Origin: Methylobacterium sp.
Lineage (GTDB): Bacteria; Pseudomonadota; Alphaproteobacteria; Rhizobiales; Beijerinckiaceae
Direction: 5' to 3'
Assembly: GCF_019745455.1 (NCBI RefSeq)
Contig: NZ_JAIETD010000049.1
Coordinates: forward strand, 1-64,000
DNA: 64,000 nt
Shown: positions 27,812 through 35,980 of the stretch, one piece after another
Position numbering within the stretch: the stretch's first letter is position 1
How the letters are laid out: the number at the start of each line of letters is the position of its first letter
The notes under the pieces: model-generated
The model's database searches: none
What the model saw: only the letters and a program-made list of their open reading frames with translations
Told to the model about the DNA's origin: nothing
Position numbers and translations under genes: made by a program

Positions 27812-28327
27812 ATGTCGAACCTGATGTCGTTGCAGGCCGCGTTGAACGCGCGTGCCACCGTTCCGGCTGGCGAGGCGGCCAACGCTCCCGGTCGTCGCGG
27901 TTGCCCGCTTTCCGATCTGCGTGACCGCTTGCGCCGCGCCGGCCTGCGACCGACTCGTCAGCGCCTCTCCCTCGGGTGGCTTCTGTTCGGCCGCGGCGAT
28001 CGCCATCTGACGGCGGAAATGCTCTACGATGAGGCGATGCGCGCCAAGGTGCCGGTATCGCTGGCCACGGTCTACAACACCCTGCATCAGTTCACCGAGG
28101 CTGGCCTCCTGCGCCAACTCGCGCTCGACGGATCGAAGGCGTATTTCGATACCAACCCGAGCGAGCACCACCACTTCTTCCTCGAGGAGGAGGGGCAGGT
28201 GCTCGATATGCCCGATTGCGGCATCACCGTCGATTCGCTTCCCGACGCTCCGGAAGGCATGGAGATCGCCGGCGTCGAGGTGATCGTCCGACTGCGGCGT
28301 CGCGCCGCCTCGCGCAACAAGGCCTGA
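27812..28327 (+). CDS. irr: Iron response regulator Irr (Fur family)
   Basis: This 171-aa Fur-family repressor has a winged helix (AGLRPTRQRLSLGWLLFG, VPVSLATVYNTLHQFTEAGL) followed by the dimerisation domain with the His cluster EHHHFF. Irr governs heme and iron genes in Hyphomicrobiales and is degraded when heme is available. Here Cys31-Pro32 in RRGCPLSDL keeps the Cys-Pro heme regulatory motif at the place described for Bradyrhizobium Irr. The start could also be ATG 27824 or TTG 27779. The irr/fabAB divergence is a conserved arrangement in this order. Confidence 0.93.
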   Translation: MSNLMSLQAALNARATVPAGEAANAPGRRGCPLSDLRDRLRRAGLRPTRQRLSLGWLLFGRGDRHLTAEMLYDEAMRAKVPVSLATVYNTLHQFTEAGLLRQLALDGSKAYFDTNPSEHHHFFLEEEGQVLDMPDCGITVDSLPDAPEGMEIAGVEVIVRLRRRAASRNKA

Positions 28328-28354
28328 CGCGTCTTCGGATTGTCGGATGAAGAA

Positions 28355-28380
28355 GCCCGGTGATCCGGGCCTTTTTCTTC
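28355..28380 (+). terminator. Rho-independent terminator of irr
   Basis: The stem GCCCGG-TGAT-CCGGGC (28355-28370) is followed by CTTTTTCTTC. Flanking AAGA/TCTT bases can extend pairing, so it may act in both directions. It lies 27 bp after the irr stop and before the convergent SH3 gene. Confidence 0.85.
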
Positions 28381-28405
28381 TCCGGGAGGCGAAGGCCGGC
28401 CGGTC

Positions 28406-28987
28406 TCACTCCACCCGCTCGTTAGGGTACACCCCCCAGAGCCGGTCCTGACGGATGTAGCCGTCGACGTCGCCGCCCTTCTGCGGCAGCGCCACGACGA
28501 CCCGACACCATGAGCCGGTGCAGGATTTGACGCTGCCGATGACGCCGGCCTGGAGCCGCGCCTCTTCCGCAGAGGCGTCGTCGGCCTTGGCACGGAGCGG
28601 CACGGCCGCCGCCTTGTCGCCGGTCTTGCCTGCCGTGACGATGGAGGTGCGCCGGCCCGACAGAAGCGAGTGCAGGACCCAGCCTTCGGTGCCTTCCGAG
28701 TCCCGGATACGGCGCCAGGTTTCGAATTCCGCGACGATCTCGATCGGCAGCCCGGCGCGCTGGAACACCCAGAGCGTGCGGTGGTCCTTGGAGGGGCCTT
28801 CCCTCAGATTGACGCGGTCGGTCTTTAGGCTGGCGTAGCGCGGCAGCGGCAGCTTGGTGACAGGGCCGACGCCCATGGCTGGCTGCCCCGCCGGCACCGA
28901 TGCTGGCGCAGCCTGTGCGACAGGGCTCGCGAAACTCCAGACGAAGCCTGCCAGGATGACTGCACAATGTAGAGCGGTGGCGCGCAT
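28406..28987 (-). CDS. Secreted protein with two SH3-like domains
   Basis: This 193-aa protein has a signal peptide (LAGFVWSFASPVAQA). The first bacterial SH3 (about residues 55-110) has DRVNLREGPSKDHRTLWVF and WRRIRDSEGTEGWVLHSLL. A second, weaker repeat (about 130-190) ends CTGSWCRVVVALPQKGGD. Two cysteines near 157 and 161 may form a disulfide. Such proteins bind peptidoglycan or modulate periplasmic enzymes. AGGAGAGGG precedes the ATG. It converges on irr. Confidence 0.85.
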   Translation of the reverse strand: MRATALHCAVILAGFVWSFASPVAQAAPASVPAGQPAMGVGPVTKLPLPRYASLKTDRVNLREGPSKDHRTLWVFQRAGLPIEIVAEFETWRRIRDSEGTEGWVLHSLLSGRRTSIVTAGKTGDKAAAVPLRAKADDASAEEARLQAGVIGSVKSCTGSWCRVVVALPQKGGDVDGYIRQDRLWGVYPNERVE

Positions 28988-29253
28988 CGTCCCTCTCCTG
29001 TTCCGGTGCGCGTGTGTCGCCCCGCCCGAAGCTCCGCTTCGGCATCCGGGGCACTCTGGCGCGCATTGTGTTCGAGCCTCGCTCTGTTAGAGAAGGCCAC
29101 GGCCGGCCGGATCGTATGCAGCGCGGCGCAGGTCCGCGCGGCCACCGGGCCGTCGTGACTTGTTCTGCCGCCGCGTGGTTAACAGAGCGTGAGGGCCGTC
29201 GTCACCACCGGCCGGGTGATGGACGCCGGACCTGAAGCCCGCAGGGAGGAAGC

Positions 29254-30258
29254 ATGCCGTCGTTGAAGCGCAAGCCGCTCGTGGTGGTCACGCGGCGCCT
29301 GCCGGACGCCGTGGAGGCGCGCATGCGCGAGCTCTTCGATTGCCGCCTCAACCCCGACGACACGCCCCTCGGCCAGGATGCCCTTGCCGCCGCCATGCGC
29401 GAGGCCGACGTGCTGGTCCCCACCGTCACGGACGAGATCGATACCGGTCTCCTCGCCCAGGCCGGGCCGAACCTGCGGCTGATCGCCAATTTCGGAAACG
29501 GCGTCGACCATATCGACGTCGGTGTCGCGCTGGAACGCGGCATCACCGTCACCAACACTCCGGGCGTCCTTACCGAGGACACCGCCGACATGACCATGGC
29601 GCTGATCCTTGCCGTCGCCCGCCGGGTGACCGAGGGCGCCCGCATCATTCCCGACGACGCCTGGGACGCCGGCTGGTCGCCGACCTGGATGCTCGGCCGC
29701 CGGATTACGGGCAAGCGGCTCGGCATCGTCGGGATGGGACGGATCGGCCAGGCGCTCGCCCGCCGCGCCAAGGCCTTCGGCCTGCAGATTCACTACCATA
29801 ACCGCCGCCGCGTGCCCTCGGCGATCGAGCGCGATCTCGACGCGACCTACTGGGAGTCCCTCGACCAGATGCTGGCCCGGGTCGACATCGTCTCGGTCAA
29901 CTGCCCCCACACGCCGGCCACCTACCACCTGCTCTCGGCCCGCCGCCTCAAGCTCATGAAGCCCGAGGCGATCGTGGTGAACACCGCGCGCGGTGAGATC
30001 ATCGACGAGACGGCGCTCGCACGCCTCATCGAGTCCGGCGACATCTCGGCGGCGGGGCTCGACGTGTTCGAGCAGGAGCCTGCGGTGAGCCCGCGTCTCG
30101 TCAAGCTCGCCCGCTCCGGCAAGGTCGTGCTGCTGCCGCATATGGGTTCGGCCACGCACGAGAGCCGCACGGATATGGGCGAGAAGGTCATCATCAACAT
30201 CAAGACATTCATGGACGGCCACCGCCCGCCGGACCGCATCCTCCCGAGCATGCTGTAA
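29254..30258 (+). CDS. D-2-hydroxyacid dehydrogenase (glyoxylate/hydroxypyruvate reductase-like)
   Basis: This 334-aa NAD(P)-linked enzyme has the nucleotide fold GIVGMGRIGQALA (about residues 154-166). Catalytic residues are Arg in VNTARGE (about 247), Glu in VFEQEP (about 277) and His in LLPHMGSATHES (about 296). It belongs to the D-glycerate/glyoxylate reductase group. In serine-cycle methylotrophs hydroxypyruvate reductase is central, but which substrate this paralogue uses cannot be told. GGGAGGA precedes the start. Confidence 0.88.
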   Translation: MPSLKRKPLVVVTRRLPDAVEARMRELFDCRLNPDDTPLGQDALAAAMREADVLVPTVTDEIDTGLLAQAGPNLRLIANFGNGVDHIDVGVALERGITVTNTPGVLTEDTADMTMALILAVARRVTEGARIIPDDAWDAGWSPTWMLGRRITGKRLGIVGMGRIGQALARRAKAFGLQIHYHNRRRVPSAIERDLDATYWESLDQMLARVDIVSVNCPHTPATYHLLSARRLKLMKPEAIVVNTARGEIIDETALARLIESGDISAAGLDVFEQEPAVSPRLVKLARSGKVVLLPHMGSATHESRTDMGEKVIINIKTFMDGHRPPDRILPSML

Positions 30259-30505
30259 AAGCCCACGCGGCCCGGAGAGGTGCCATGAGCGAGACGGCCC
30301 TTCGCCAACCCGGACGAGAGCCGGCAAAGCCTTCACATGATGAGCCGGCGCGACATGTCGCCCGATTCCAACCTCTGATGCCGATTTCCGTGGGGATTGA
30401 AGTCCTTAACCGCGGCCGGTGTCATCTCAGCTTCATGCGCGAGCGGCACACGCCACCGGTGATGGGCCGCCCCTCCGGAAGGCGGGTCCGAGAGGGAGGC
30501 GTGTC

Positions 30506-31114
30506 ATGGCGACGGCTGAGGAGCAATCATCGGTCGAGGCGGCCGGCATGAGCAAGGCCGGAAAGCGTCTGCGGACGCCGGGCTCCAAGAGCGTCGGATG
30601 GGCCCTGGTCCAGGCCGCCCGCCTGCACCGGTCTCGGATCGGCGACCGCTTGGCCGCCCTCGACCTCTTTGCCGGCCAGGAACAGGTCGTACAGGCTCTC
30701 GCCATGGCCGGAACCATGACCATGGGCGATCTCGCCGCGACCTTGAGGGTTCGCCCACCGACAGCCTCGAAAACGATCTCGCGCCTCGCCGCCCTCGGCT
30801 TCGTGGAGCGTCGGGCCGAGGCCGGCGACGGGCGGGTCGTGCGCGTGCGCCTCACCGAGGTCGGCCTCGCCAAGGCCGCGGCGATCGAGCGGATCTGGGA
30901 CGACGTCGAGGCGGAGCTGCTCGACGGCTTCGACAACAAGGAGCGCCGCCGCCTGCGCAAGCTCCTGCGCCGCGCCGCCGGGAATCTGGCGGAAATCTCC
31001 GGGATCGAAGGCCACGAGATCGACCGCGAGGCCGATGCCGAGATCGACGGAGAGGACGAGCCCGACGCTCTCGTGGTGCCTTTGACGGCCGATCAGGGCA
31101 AGCGGCCGTTCTGA
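30506..31114 (+). CDS. MarR family transcriptional regulator
   Basis: This 202-aa protein has a winged helix-turn-helix: MTMGDLAATLRVRPPTASKTISRLAALGFVE-type recognition at about residues 68-100, then a wing (RAEAGDGRVVRVRLTEVG) and a C-terminal helix. The last 30 residues are strongly acidic. GGGAGG lies before the ATG at 30506. Targets and ligand are unknown. It is transcribed in the same direction as the dehydrogenase, 250 bp downstream. Confidence 0.85.
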   Translation: MATAEEQSSVEAAGMSKAGKRLRTPGSKSVGWALVQAARLHRSRIGDRLAALDLFAGQEQVVQALAMAGTMTMGDLAATLRVRPPTASKTISRLAALGFVERRAEAGDGRVVRVRLTEVGLAKAAAIERIWDDVEAELLDGFDNKERRRLRKLLRRAAGNLAEISGIEGHEIDREADAEIDGEDEPDALVVPLTADQGKRPF

Positions 31115-31606
31115 CGGTCAGCCCTCGATAGGGCGCCCGCTCAGGTTCGACGGATGAGGCCGTCCGTGGGTGCGGCTGCTCGCCAGCCTGTCGCGGCCGC
31201 ATCGAACGCTCGGACCGGATGACGAACCCGTTTCGGAACGCGGCGAGGCCAGTGGGCCGCGCGTGACCACCGGAGGTGCCGTTCCCCGTCCACCTTCAGG
31301 CTTTTGTTGATTCACGCCCCGATCGTCCCTTGGCGATCTGCCCGGCCGCCAAGGAGCAGATGCGGCCTGATCCACGCCGGCAGGCCGGAGCAAGGGCGGC
31401 GCTCCTCATCCGCTGTCCGAACACGCGGGTCGATGGAAAAGCGCGCACGACCGCAAAAGGTCGTATAGGTTTTCCACCTAGGCATACGTCCGACCAGCGC
31501 CATTTCGACACCGGACGCTTCTGCCCGATGGTCCGATCCGATACATCGGTCACTCGAATCGAGGCCCGTACTCCCTCCATCCCGACGAAACGTGAAGAGT
31601 TGAATC
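31115..31606. other. Intergenic region before terC
   Basis: I see no convincing gene. A short stem (GCCCT-CGAT-AGGGC) follows the MarR stop, and a 6-bp stem (ACGACC-GCAAAA-GGTCGT) lies near 31445-31462, about 150 bp before terC. I looked for a yybP-ykoY manganese riboswitch, expected for some TerC-type exporters, and did not recognise one. Confidence 0.5.
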
Positions 31607-32308
31607 ATGGACTTCTCGAGCAGTCAGTTCTGGCTATCGGTTCTGCAGATCATCTGGATCGACCTCCTGCTGTCTGGCGACAATGCCGTTGTGATCGCGC
31701 TCGCCTGCCGTTCGCTGCCGGAGCATCAGCGTCGCATAGGCATCCTTCTCGGTGCCGGCACCGCGGTCGGGCTGCGCATCATCTTCGCCCTGGTCGTCTC
31801 CTATCTTCTCGCCGTACCCTTCCTGCGCATCATCGGCGGCGTCCTCCTGCTCTGGATCGCGGTCAAGCTCGTGCAGGGCGAGGATGAAGCGGAGCACAAG
31901 ATCAGCGAAAGCGACACGCTCTGGAAGGCGGTCGGGACCATCGCGGTGGCGGACGCCGTCATGAGCCTCGACAATGTCGTTGCCATTGCCGCAGCCTCGA
32001 AGGGGCACCCGGAGCTCTTCATCTTCGGCCTGCTTCTCTCAATCCCGCTCATCATTGCCGGCGCCTCCCTCATCACGACGCTGATCAAGCGTTTCCCCTT
32101 CGTGATTTGGGCCGGCGCGGCGCTTCTGGGCTGGATCTCGGGCGAGATGATCGTGACGGACCCGTTCGTCGCCGAGCGTGTGGCCGCCTATGCCGATACC
32201 GCCCACTACGTGGCGGCGGCGGCTGGAGCGATCTTGGTGCTTGGGCTCGGCTTCCTCCTCGCTCGGAGATCTGCCGGCAGGACGACCGCGCCGGAAACCA
32301 CGGCCTGA
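31607..32308 (+). CDS. TerC family integral membrane protein (YjbE-like)
   Basis: This 233-aa protein has seven or so TM segments and two copies of the acidic TerC motif: IDLLLSGDNAVVIALA near residues 18-33, and VADAVMSLDNVVAIAA near 113-128. The paired Asp residues inside membrane helices suggest cation handling. Family members are implicated in tellurium resistance or Mn/Ca export at the inner membrane. No ter operon is nearby, so a metal-efflux role is more likely than tellurite resistance. Confidence 0.88.
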   Translation: MDFSSSQFWLSVLQIIWIDLLLSGDNAVVIALACRSLPEHQRRIGILLGAGTAVGLRIIFALVVSYLLAVPFLRIIGGVLLLWIAVKLVQGEDEAEHKISESDTLWKAVGTIAVADAVMSLDNVVAIAAASKGHPELFIFGLLLSIPLIIAGASLITTLIKRFPFVIWAGAALLGWISGEMIVTDPFVAERVAAYADTAHYVAAAAGAILVLGLGFLLARRSAGRTTAPETTA

Positions 32309-32682
32309 TCCCTGTCCGGTTGGGGTCAACATCGCGCCGCCGGGGAAACCCGGCGGCAGACCTTCGGGTTTGACCGACCGGTGCTGCGAATCCTGCGGGG
32401 TGATACGCATCCTCATCGAAGGTGCTGCCGCCCGGCGGATCTGACGAGCGCGGATTTGGCGGGCTACTCGATCCAACGGATCGATTTTCTCCACCCGCGA
32501 ATACCCGGGCATCGCTCGCCCGCGATCAGCGAAGCGGTATTTCGCGATCAATGGCTGACGTGTTGAAGACGGATTGCAGGTGAGGATGATCGGTGCGATA
32601 GGCCGGCCCGGGTGTGCGATCCGATGATCGGATCGGCAGGTCTCAACGCTGGTCGGGCCGCCAGCGGCGGAGACCTGTGCAC
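32309..32682. other. Intergenic region between terC and nhaA
   Basis: I see no gene or clear terminator. A GC-rich inverted segment just after terC (CGCCGCCGGGGAAACCCGGCGG, about 32336-32355) can form a stem around GGGGAAACCC and may serve as a 3' structure, but no T-run follows. Confidence 0.45.
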
Positions 32683-33861
32683 GTGTCCCTAGCGTTACGC
32701 CCCCGTTCCGCCCTGCGCAGCCTGCTCCACAACGAGGCGAGCGGCGGCCTCGTGCTGATGGCCAGTGCCGCCCTGGCGCTGATCGTGGCCAACTCGCCCC
32801 TCGCCCCCGGTTACTTCGCCGTGCTGCAGACCTATGTCGGGGGCCTGAGCATCCTGCATTGGGTCAACGATGCCCTGATGGCGGTGTTCTTCCTGCTCGT
32901 GGGGCTGGAGATCAAGCGCGAGGTTCTCGACGGCCGGCTGCGCACCTGGCCCGACCGCATCCTGCCCGGCGTGGCGGCCCTCGGCGGCATGGCAGGGCCC
33001 GCCCTCGTCTACGTCGCGGTCAACTGGTCCTCGCCCGATACCTTGCGCGGCTGGGCCATTCCGGCCGCAACCGACATCGCCTTCGCGCTCGGCGTGCTGG
33101 CGCTCCTCGGCTCGCGGGTGCCGGTCTCGCTCAAGATCTTTCTGACCGCCCTCGCCATCGTCGACGACCTGGGCGCTGTCCTGATCATCGCCGCCTTCTA
33201 CACGGCCGAGGTCTCCCTCGGCATGCTGGGCGGCGCGGCACTCGTCATGGCCTTGCTGATCGGCCTGAACCGGGCCGGCGTGACGAGTCTGCCGGTCTAC
33301 CTCGCGCTGGGCGTGGTTCTGTGGTTCTTCGTTCTGAAGTCGGGCGTGCATGCCACAGTCGCGGGCGTGCTGCTCGCCATGACCATTCCGCTGCGCACGA
33401 GCCCCGGCCGCCCGGAGGACGTCACCTCACCCTTGCACAAGCTCGAACATGGGCTGCACCCCTGGTCGGCCTTCCTGGTCCTGCCGATCTTCGGCTTCGC
33501 CAATGCGGGCGTGCCACTCTCCGGCGTCACGGGCAAGATGCTGCTCGATCCGGTGACGCTCGGCGTGGCGCTGGGCCTGTTCCTCGGTAAGCAGATCGGC
33601 GTGTTCGGCCTCGTGGTGGCGACGGTCAAGCTCGGGTTCGCGCAAAAACCCTCTCACGCCAATTGGGGGCAGATCTACGGGGTGTCGCTGCTCTGCGGCA
33701 TCGGCTTCACCATGAGCCTGTTCATCGGGCTCCTCGCCTTCGCGGGATCGCCCGAGCTCGAAGCCGAGACCAAGATCGGCGTGCTGGCCGGCACCCTCGT
33801 CTGCATGGCGCTCGGCACGGTCGTATTGCTCCTGTCGGGGCGTTCCACGAAGACGGCCTGA
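32683..33861 (+). CDS. nhaA: Na+/H+ antiporter NhaA
   Basis: This protein of about 392 aa has twelve membrane segments. Signature stretches are [19 protein letters not shown] (about 43-61), [16 protein letters not shown] and [17 protein letters not shown], which holds the ion-binding Asp pair. It exchanges two H+ for one Na+ at the inner membrane and supports salt and alkali tolerance. The start is uncertain: GTG 32683 or GTG 32677, both after GGCGGAG. Confidence 0.93.
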   Translation: MSLALRPRSALRSLLHNEASGGLVLMASAALALIVANSPLAPGYFAVLQTYVGGLSILHWVNDALMAVFFLLVGLEIKREVLDGRLRTWPDRILPGVAALGGMAGPALVYVAVNWSSPDTLRGWAIPAATDIAFALGVLALLGSRVPVSLKIFLTALAIVDDLGAVLIIAAFYTAEVSLGMLGGAALVMALLIGLNRAGVTSLPVYLALGVVLWFFVLKSGVHATVAGVLLAMTIPLRTSPGRPEDVTSPLHKLEHGLHPWSAFLVLPIFGFANAGVPLSGVTGKMLLDPVTLGVALGLFLGKQIGVFGLVVATVKLGFAQKPSHANWGQIYGVSLLCGIGFTMSLFIGLLAFAGSPELEAETKIGVLAGTLVCMALGTVVLLLSGRSTKTA

Positions 33862-33936
33862 TTCATCGCCTTGCTTCGCCCATCACCGACGCGGCCCGGG
33901 GACGATCGAGCCGCGGGCATCGAGGCGTCAGTCTGC

Positions 33937-34182
33937 CTACCCAACCTTTTTGGCGATGCCGGAGCCTCTATGTACGGCGTTCTTGGCTAAGCGCCTCTTT
34001 CTGGCGCGGCTCATCGTGACCAGGATGCGCGAGGCGGCCCGGTCGAGGAGCATCGTGATCGCGCTGACGAGGATCACCAGCACGCAGATGGCACCGATCG
34101 CCACGCCCTCCCAGCCTGGGGCCGGGATGATCATCATGCAGCACAGCCCGAACAATGCGGTGATGGGAACCCAATAGGGCAT
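33937..34182 (-). CDS. Small two-TM membrane protein, unknown
   Basis: This 81-aa frame encodes two hydrophobic helices (VPITALFGLCCMMIIPAPG and VAIGAICVLVILVSAITML), then a basic tail rich in Arg/Lys, as for a small inner-membrane protein with a cytoplasmic C-terminus. The pattern looks protein-like, although the ribosome-binding site is weak. I do not recognise the family. Confidence 0.45.
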   Translation of the reverse strand: MPYWVPITALFGLCCMMIIPAPGWEGVAIGAICVLVILVSAITMLLDRAASRILVTMSRARKRRLAKNAVHRGSGIAKKVG

Positions 34183-34503
34183 GATGGACCGATCACGTGA
34201 TGAGCGGGCCGGACACGGACCCTCCCATCATGAAACCTGAAATTGATGGACAGACACTGAAGAAAATCCGTAGCTCTTGCCCAGGAGCCAAGATTCCGGT
34301 TCGATTCGAAATAGAAAAATTGCACAATTCCTTGAGCAGCGACTTGGGAACGCGCGAATACATTATCCTGACGAGGAGCGAACCCGCGCGAATTGCCGTT
34401 GTCGGGCATTGCCGGACGCAGGGCCGGCTTGCTTCGCGGGCAGGTGCCGCCTTGACGTTGCCTCGCCTATAGCGGGACCCTCGCAGTTGCAGAGAGGATC
34501 GCG
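34183..34503. other. Intergenic region with lower GC, possible small ORF
   Basis: This stretch is AT-richer than its neighbours. A plus-strand frame from ATG 34230 to 34472 (MKPEIDGQTLKKIRSS...) is possible, but it has no clear ribosome-binding site or recognisable family, so I do not call it. The end, close to 34480-34503, probably carries the DMT transporter's ribosome-binding site (AGAGGATC). Confidence 0.35.
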
Positions 34504-35403
34504 GTGACCGGATCGGAAGCATCGGCCCGATCGAACCGGCGCCTCACCGGCATCGCGCTGATGTGCGGCACGCTGGGCTTCTTCGCCTGTCTCGACGCCT
34601 CGGCCAAGACCCTGGCGCTTTCGGGCGTCGACCCGCTGCTGACGACCTTCATGCGCTACGCGATCAGTGTCGCGATGGTGTCGGCCTTCGTCAATCCGGT
34701 GACGACGCCGGGCGTCCTGCGGACGCGGCGGCCCTGGCTCCAGGTTGTGCGCTCGCTGCTCCTGTTCGGCTCCACGGCGCTAAACTTCCTCGCCTTGCGC
34801 CACTTGCAGCTCGTCGAGACCCTGTCGATCCAGTTCACCGCACCGCTCGCGGTCGCGTTGCTCGCCGGGCCGCTGCTCGGCGAATGGTCGTCGCCGCGGC
34901 GTCTCGTGGCCATCGCCGTCGGATTCCTCGGTGTGCTCGTCATCGTGCGGCCGGGTGCCGGGACGTTCCAGCCGGCGGTGCTCCTCAGCATCGGCAACAT
35001 GCTGTGCTACGCGCTGTACATCCTGACGACGCGCAAGCTCGCGGGCATCGATTCCTCGGCCACGACGATGTTCTATTCGGGCCTCGCGGGCCTCGCTGTG
35101 ATGACGCCGCTGCAGCCCTGGATCTGGACCGCGCCCGCCAGCTTCGGGCTATGGGCGCTCCTGTTCGCCGTCGGCCTGTTCGGCACGATGGGGCATTGGC
35201 TCCTGGTACTGGCCCATGCGCGGGCGCCGGCGAACGTGCTGGCGCCCTTCCTCTACACGCAGCTCCTGTGGTCGGTGCTGCTCGGCTACGTCGTGTTCGA
35301 CGACGTGCCGAACCGATGGACGCTCGCGGGCGCCGCCATCGTGGTCGCCTCGGGCCTCTACCTGCTCGCGCAGGAACGCGAGTCTCAGCGGTGGCGGCGG
35401 TGA
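34504..35403 (+). CDS. DMT family transporter with two EamA domains
   Basis: This 299-aa protein has ten hydrophobic segments arranged as two EamA repeats (about residues 15-145 and 160-292). Typical features are LRHLQLVETLSIQFTAPLAV at the end of the first repeat and APFLYTQLLWSVLLGYVVF in the second. The start is GTG 34504 after AGAGGATC. It exports or imports small metabolites; the substrate is unknown. Its 3' end overlaps the convergent small gene by 19 bases. Confidence 0.88.
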   Translation: MTGSEASARSNRRLTGIALMCGTLGFFACLDASAKTLALSGVDPLLTTFMRYAISVAMVSAFVNPVTTPGVLRTRRPWLQVVRSLLLFGSTALNFLALRHLQLVETLSIQFTAPLAVALLAGPLLGEWSSPRRLVAIAVGFLGVLVIVRPGAGTFQPAVLLSIGNMLCYALYILTTRKLAGIDSSATTMFYSGLAGLAVMTPLQPWIWTAPASFGLWALLFAVGLFGTMGHWLLVLAHARAPANVLAPFLYTQLLWSVLLGYVVFDDVPNRWTLAGAAIVVASGLYLLAQERESQRWRR

Positions 35404-35651
35404 CGATAGTGGCGGCGCGACTTCATGTTGGTGCGGTAGGCGCGCCGGCCCGGATCGATTCCGAGGGCGCCGTTCACCGTTCCGACTGCGCCGCCGACGG
35501 CACCGCCGACGATGCCGCCGATCGGACCGGCAACCCGGTCGCCCTCGGCCGCGCCGCGTCGGACGCCGCCAGGCAGGCCCTGTGCCTGGGCGGCCTCGAC
35601 GAAGGTGAGGGTGGAGAGGGCCAGGCCGAGGCCGAGAAGGATGTGTTTCAT
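35385..35651 (-). CDS. Small secreted glycine-zipper protein
   Basis: This 88-aa protein starts at ATG 35651 after GGAGG. A signal peptide ends at EAAQAQ. A glycine-zipper follows (GPIGGIVGGAVGGAVGTVNG) and then a basic tail rich in Arg/His/Tyr. The segment after the signal peptide aligns with the DUF1236 protein at 25077-25487 (GxxRGAxxGxxxAGPxGxIVGGAVGxxxGTVxGxLG), but the DUF1236 module is absent. It converges on the DMT transporter. Confidence 0.7.
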   Translation of the reverse strand: MKHILLGLGLALSTLTFVEAAQAQGLPGGVRRGAAEGDRVAGPIGGIVGGAVGGAVGTVNGALGIDPGRRAYRTNMKSRRHYRHRRHR

Positions 35652-35980
35652 CGTGTGTCCTCCGAAAGGTGGCGTCCCGTGTCCGTCTCCGGGCGGAAGG
35701 CGGCCACGGGGTAGGGCGACAACGGTCGAGCTTGTAAAAAGTCCCATGGCTCGCTCTCGGGGCGAGGACGGACTGCTCCGCGCCGCGCTGGCCTCGCCTC
35801 GCCGGCACTGCTAGAGGTCGCCTCATGTGCGCTGATGGTGATCCGCGCGGGCCAGGCCGCCCGTCACGAATTACAAGCCCGGCCTCCGCCTGAGGATCCG
35901 CGAGTGCGGCCCGTCGGATGCCGGGGACGCGTGAACGAGAGCCCGCTTCACCTCTGCGCCAGAAGATCCCAGACAGTCCC
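35652..35980. other. Intergenic region between small secreted protein and ileS
   Basis: Divergent promoters for the two flanking genes should lie here. I could not identify convincing -35/-10 pairs or an RNA element, and the short frames inside it show no protein-like features. Confidence 0.5.

Noticed and set aside
30285..30551. Plus-strand 88-codon frame after the dehydrogenase with GAGAGG before its ATG
   Set aside because: It runs into the MarR gene in another frame, and its composition is Arg/Pro-rich like a shadow; no family likeness.
31400..31606. yybP-ykoY-type manganese riboswitch upstream of terC
   Set aside because: The conserved loops expected of that element were not found; only a short simple stem is present.
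34230..34472. Possible 80-aa gene (MKPEIDGQTLKK...) in AT-richer DNA before the DMT transporter
   Set aside because: No ribosome-binding site and no recognisable domain; the last third reads as GC-rich shadow sequence. Left as part of an intergenic note.
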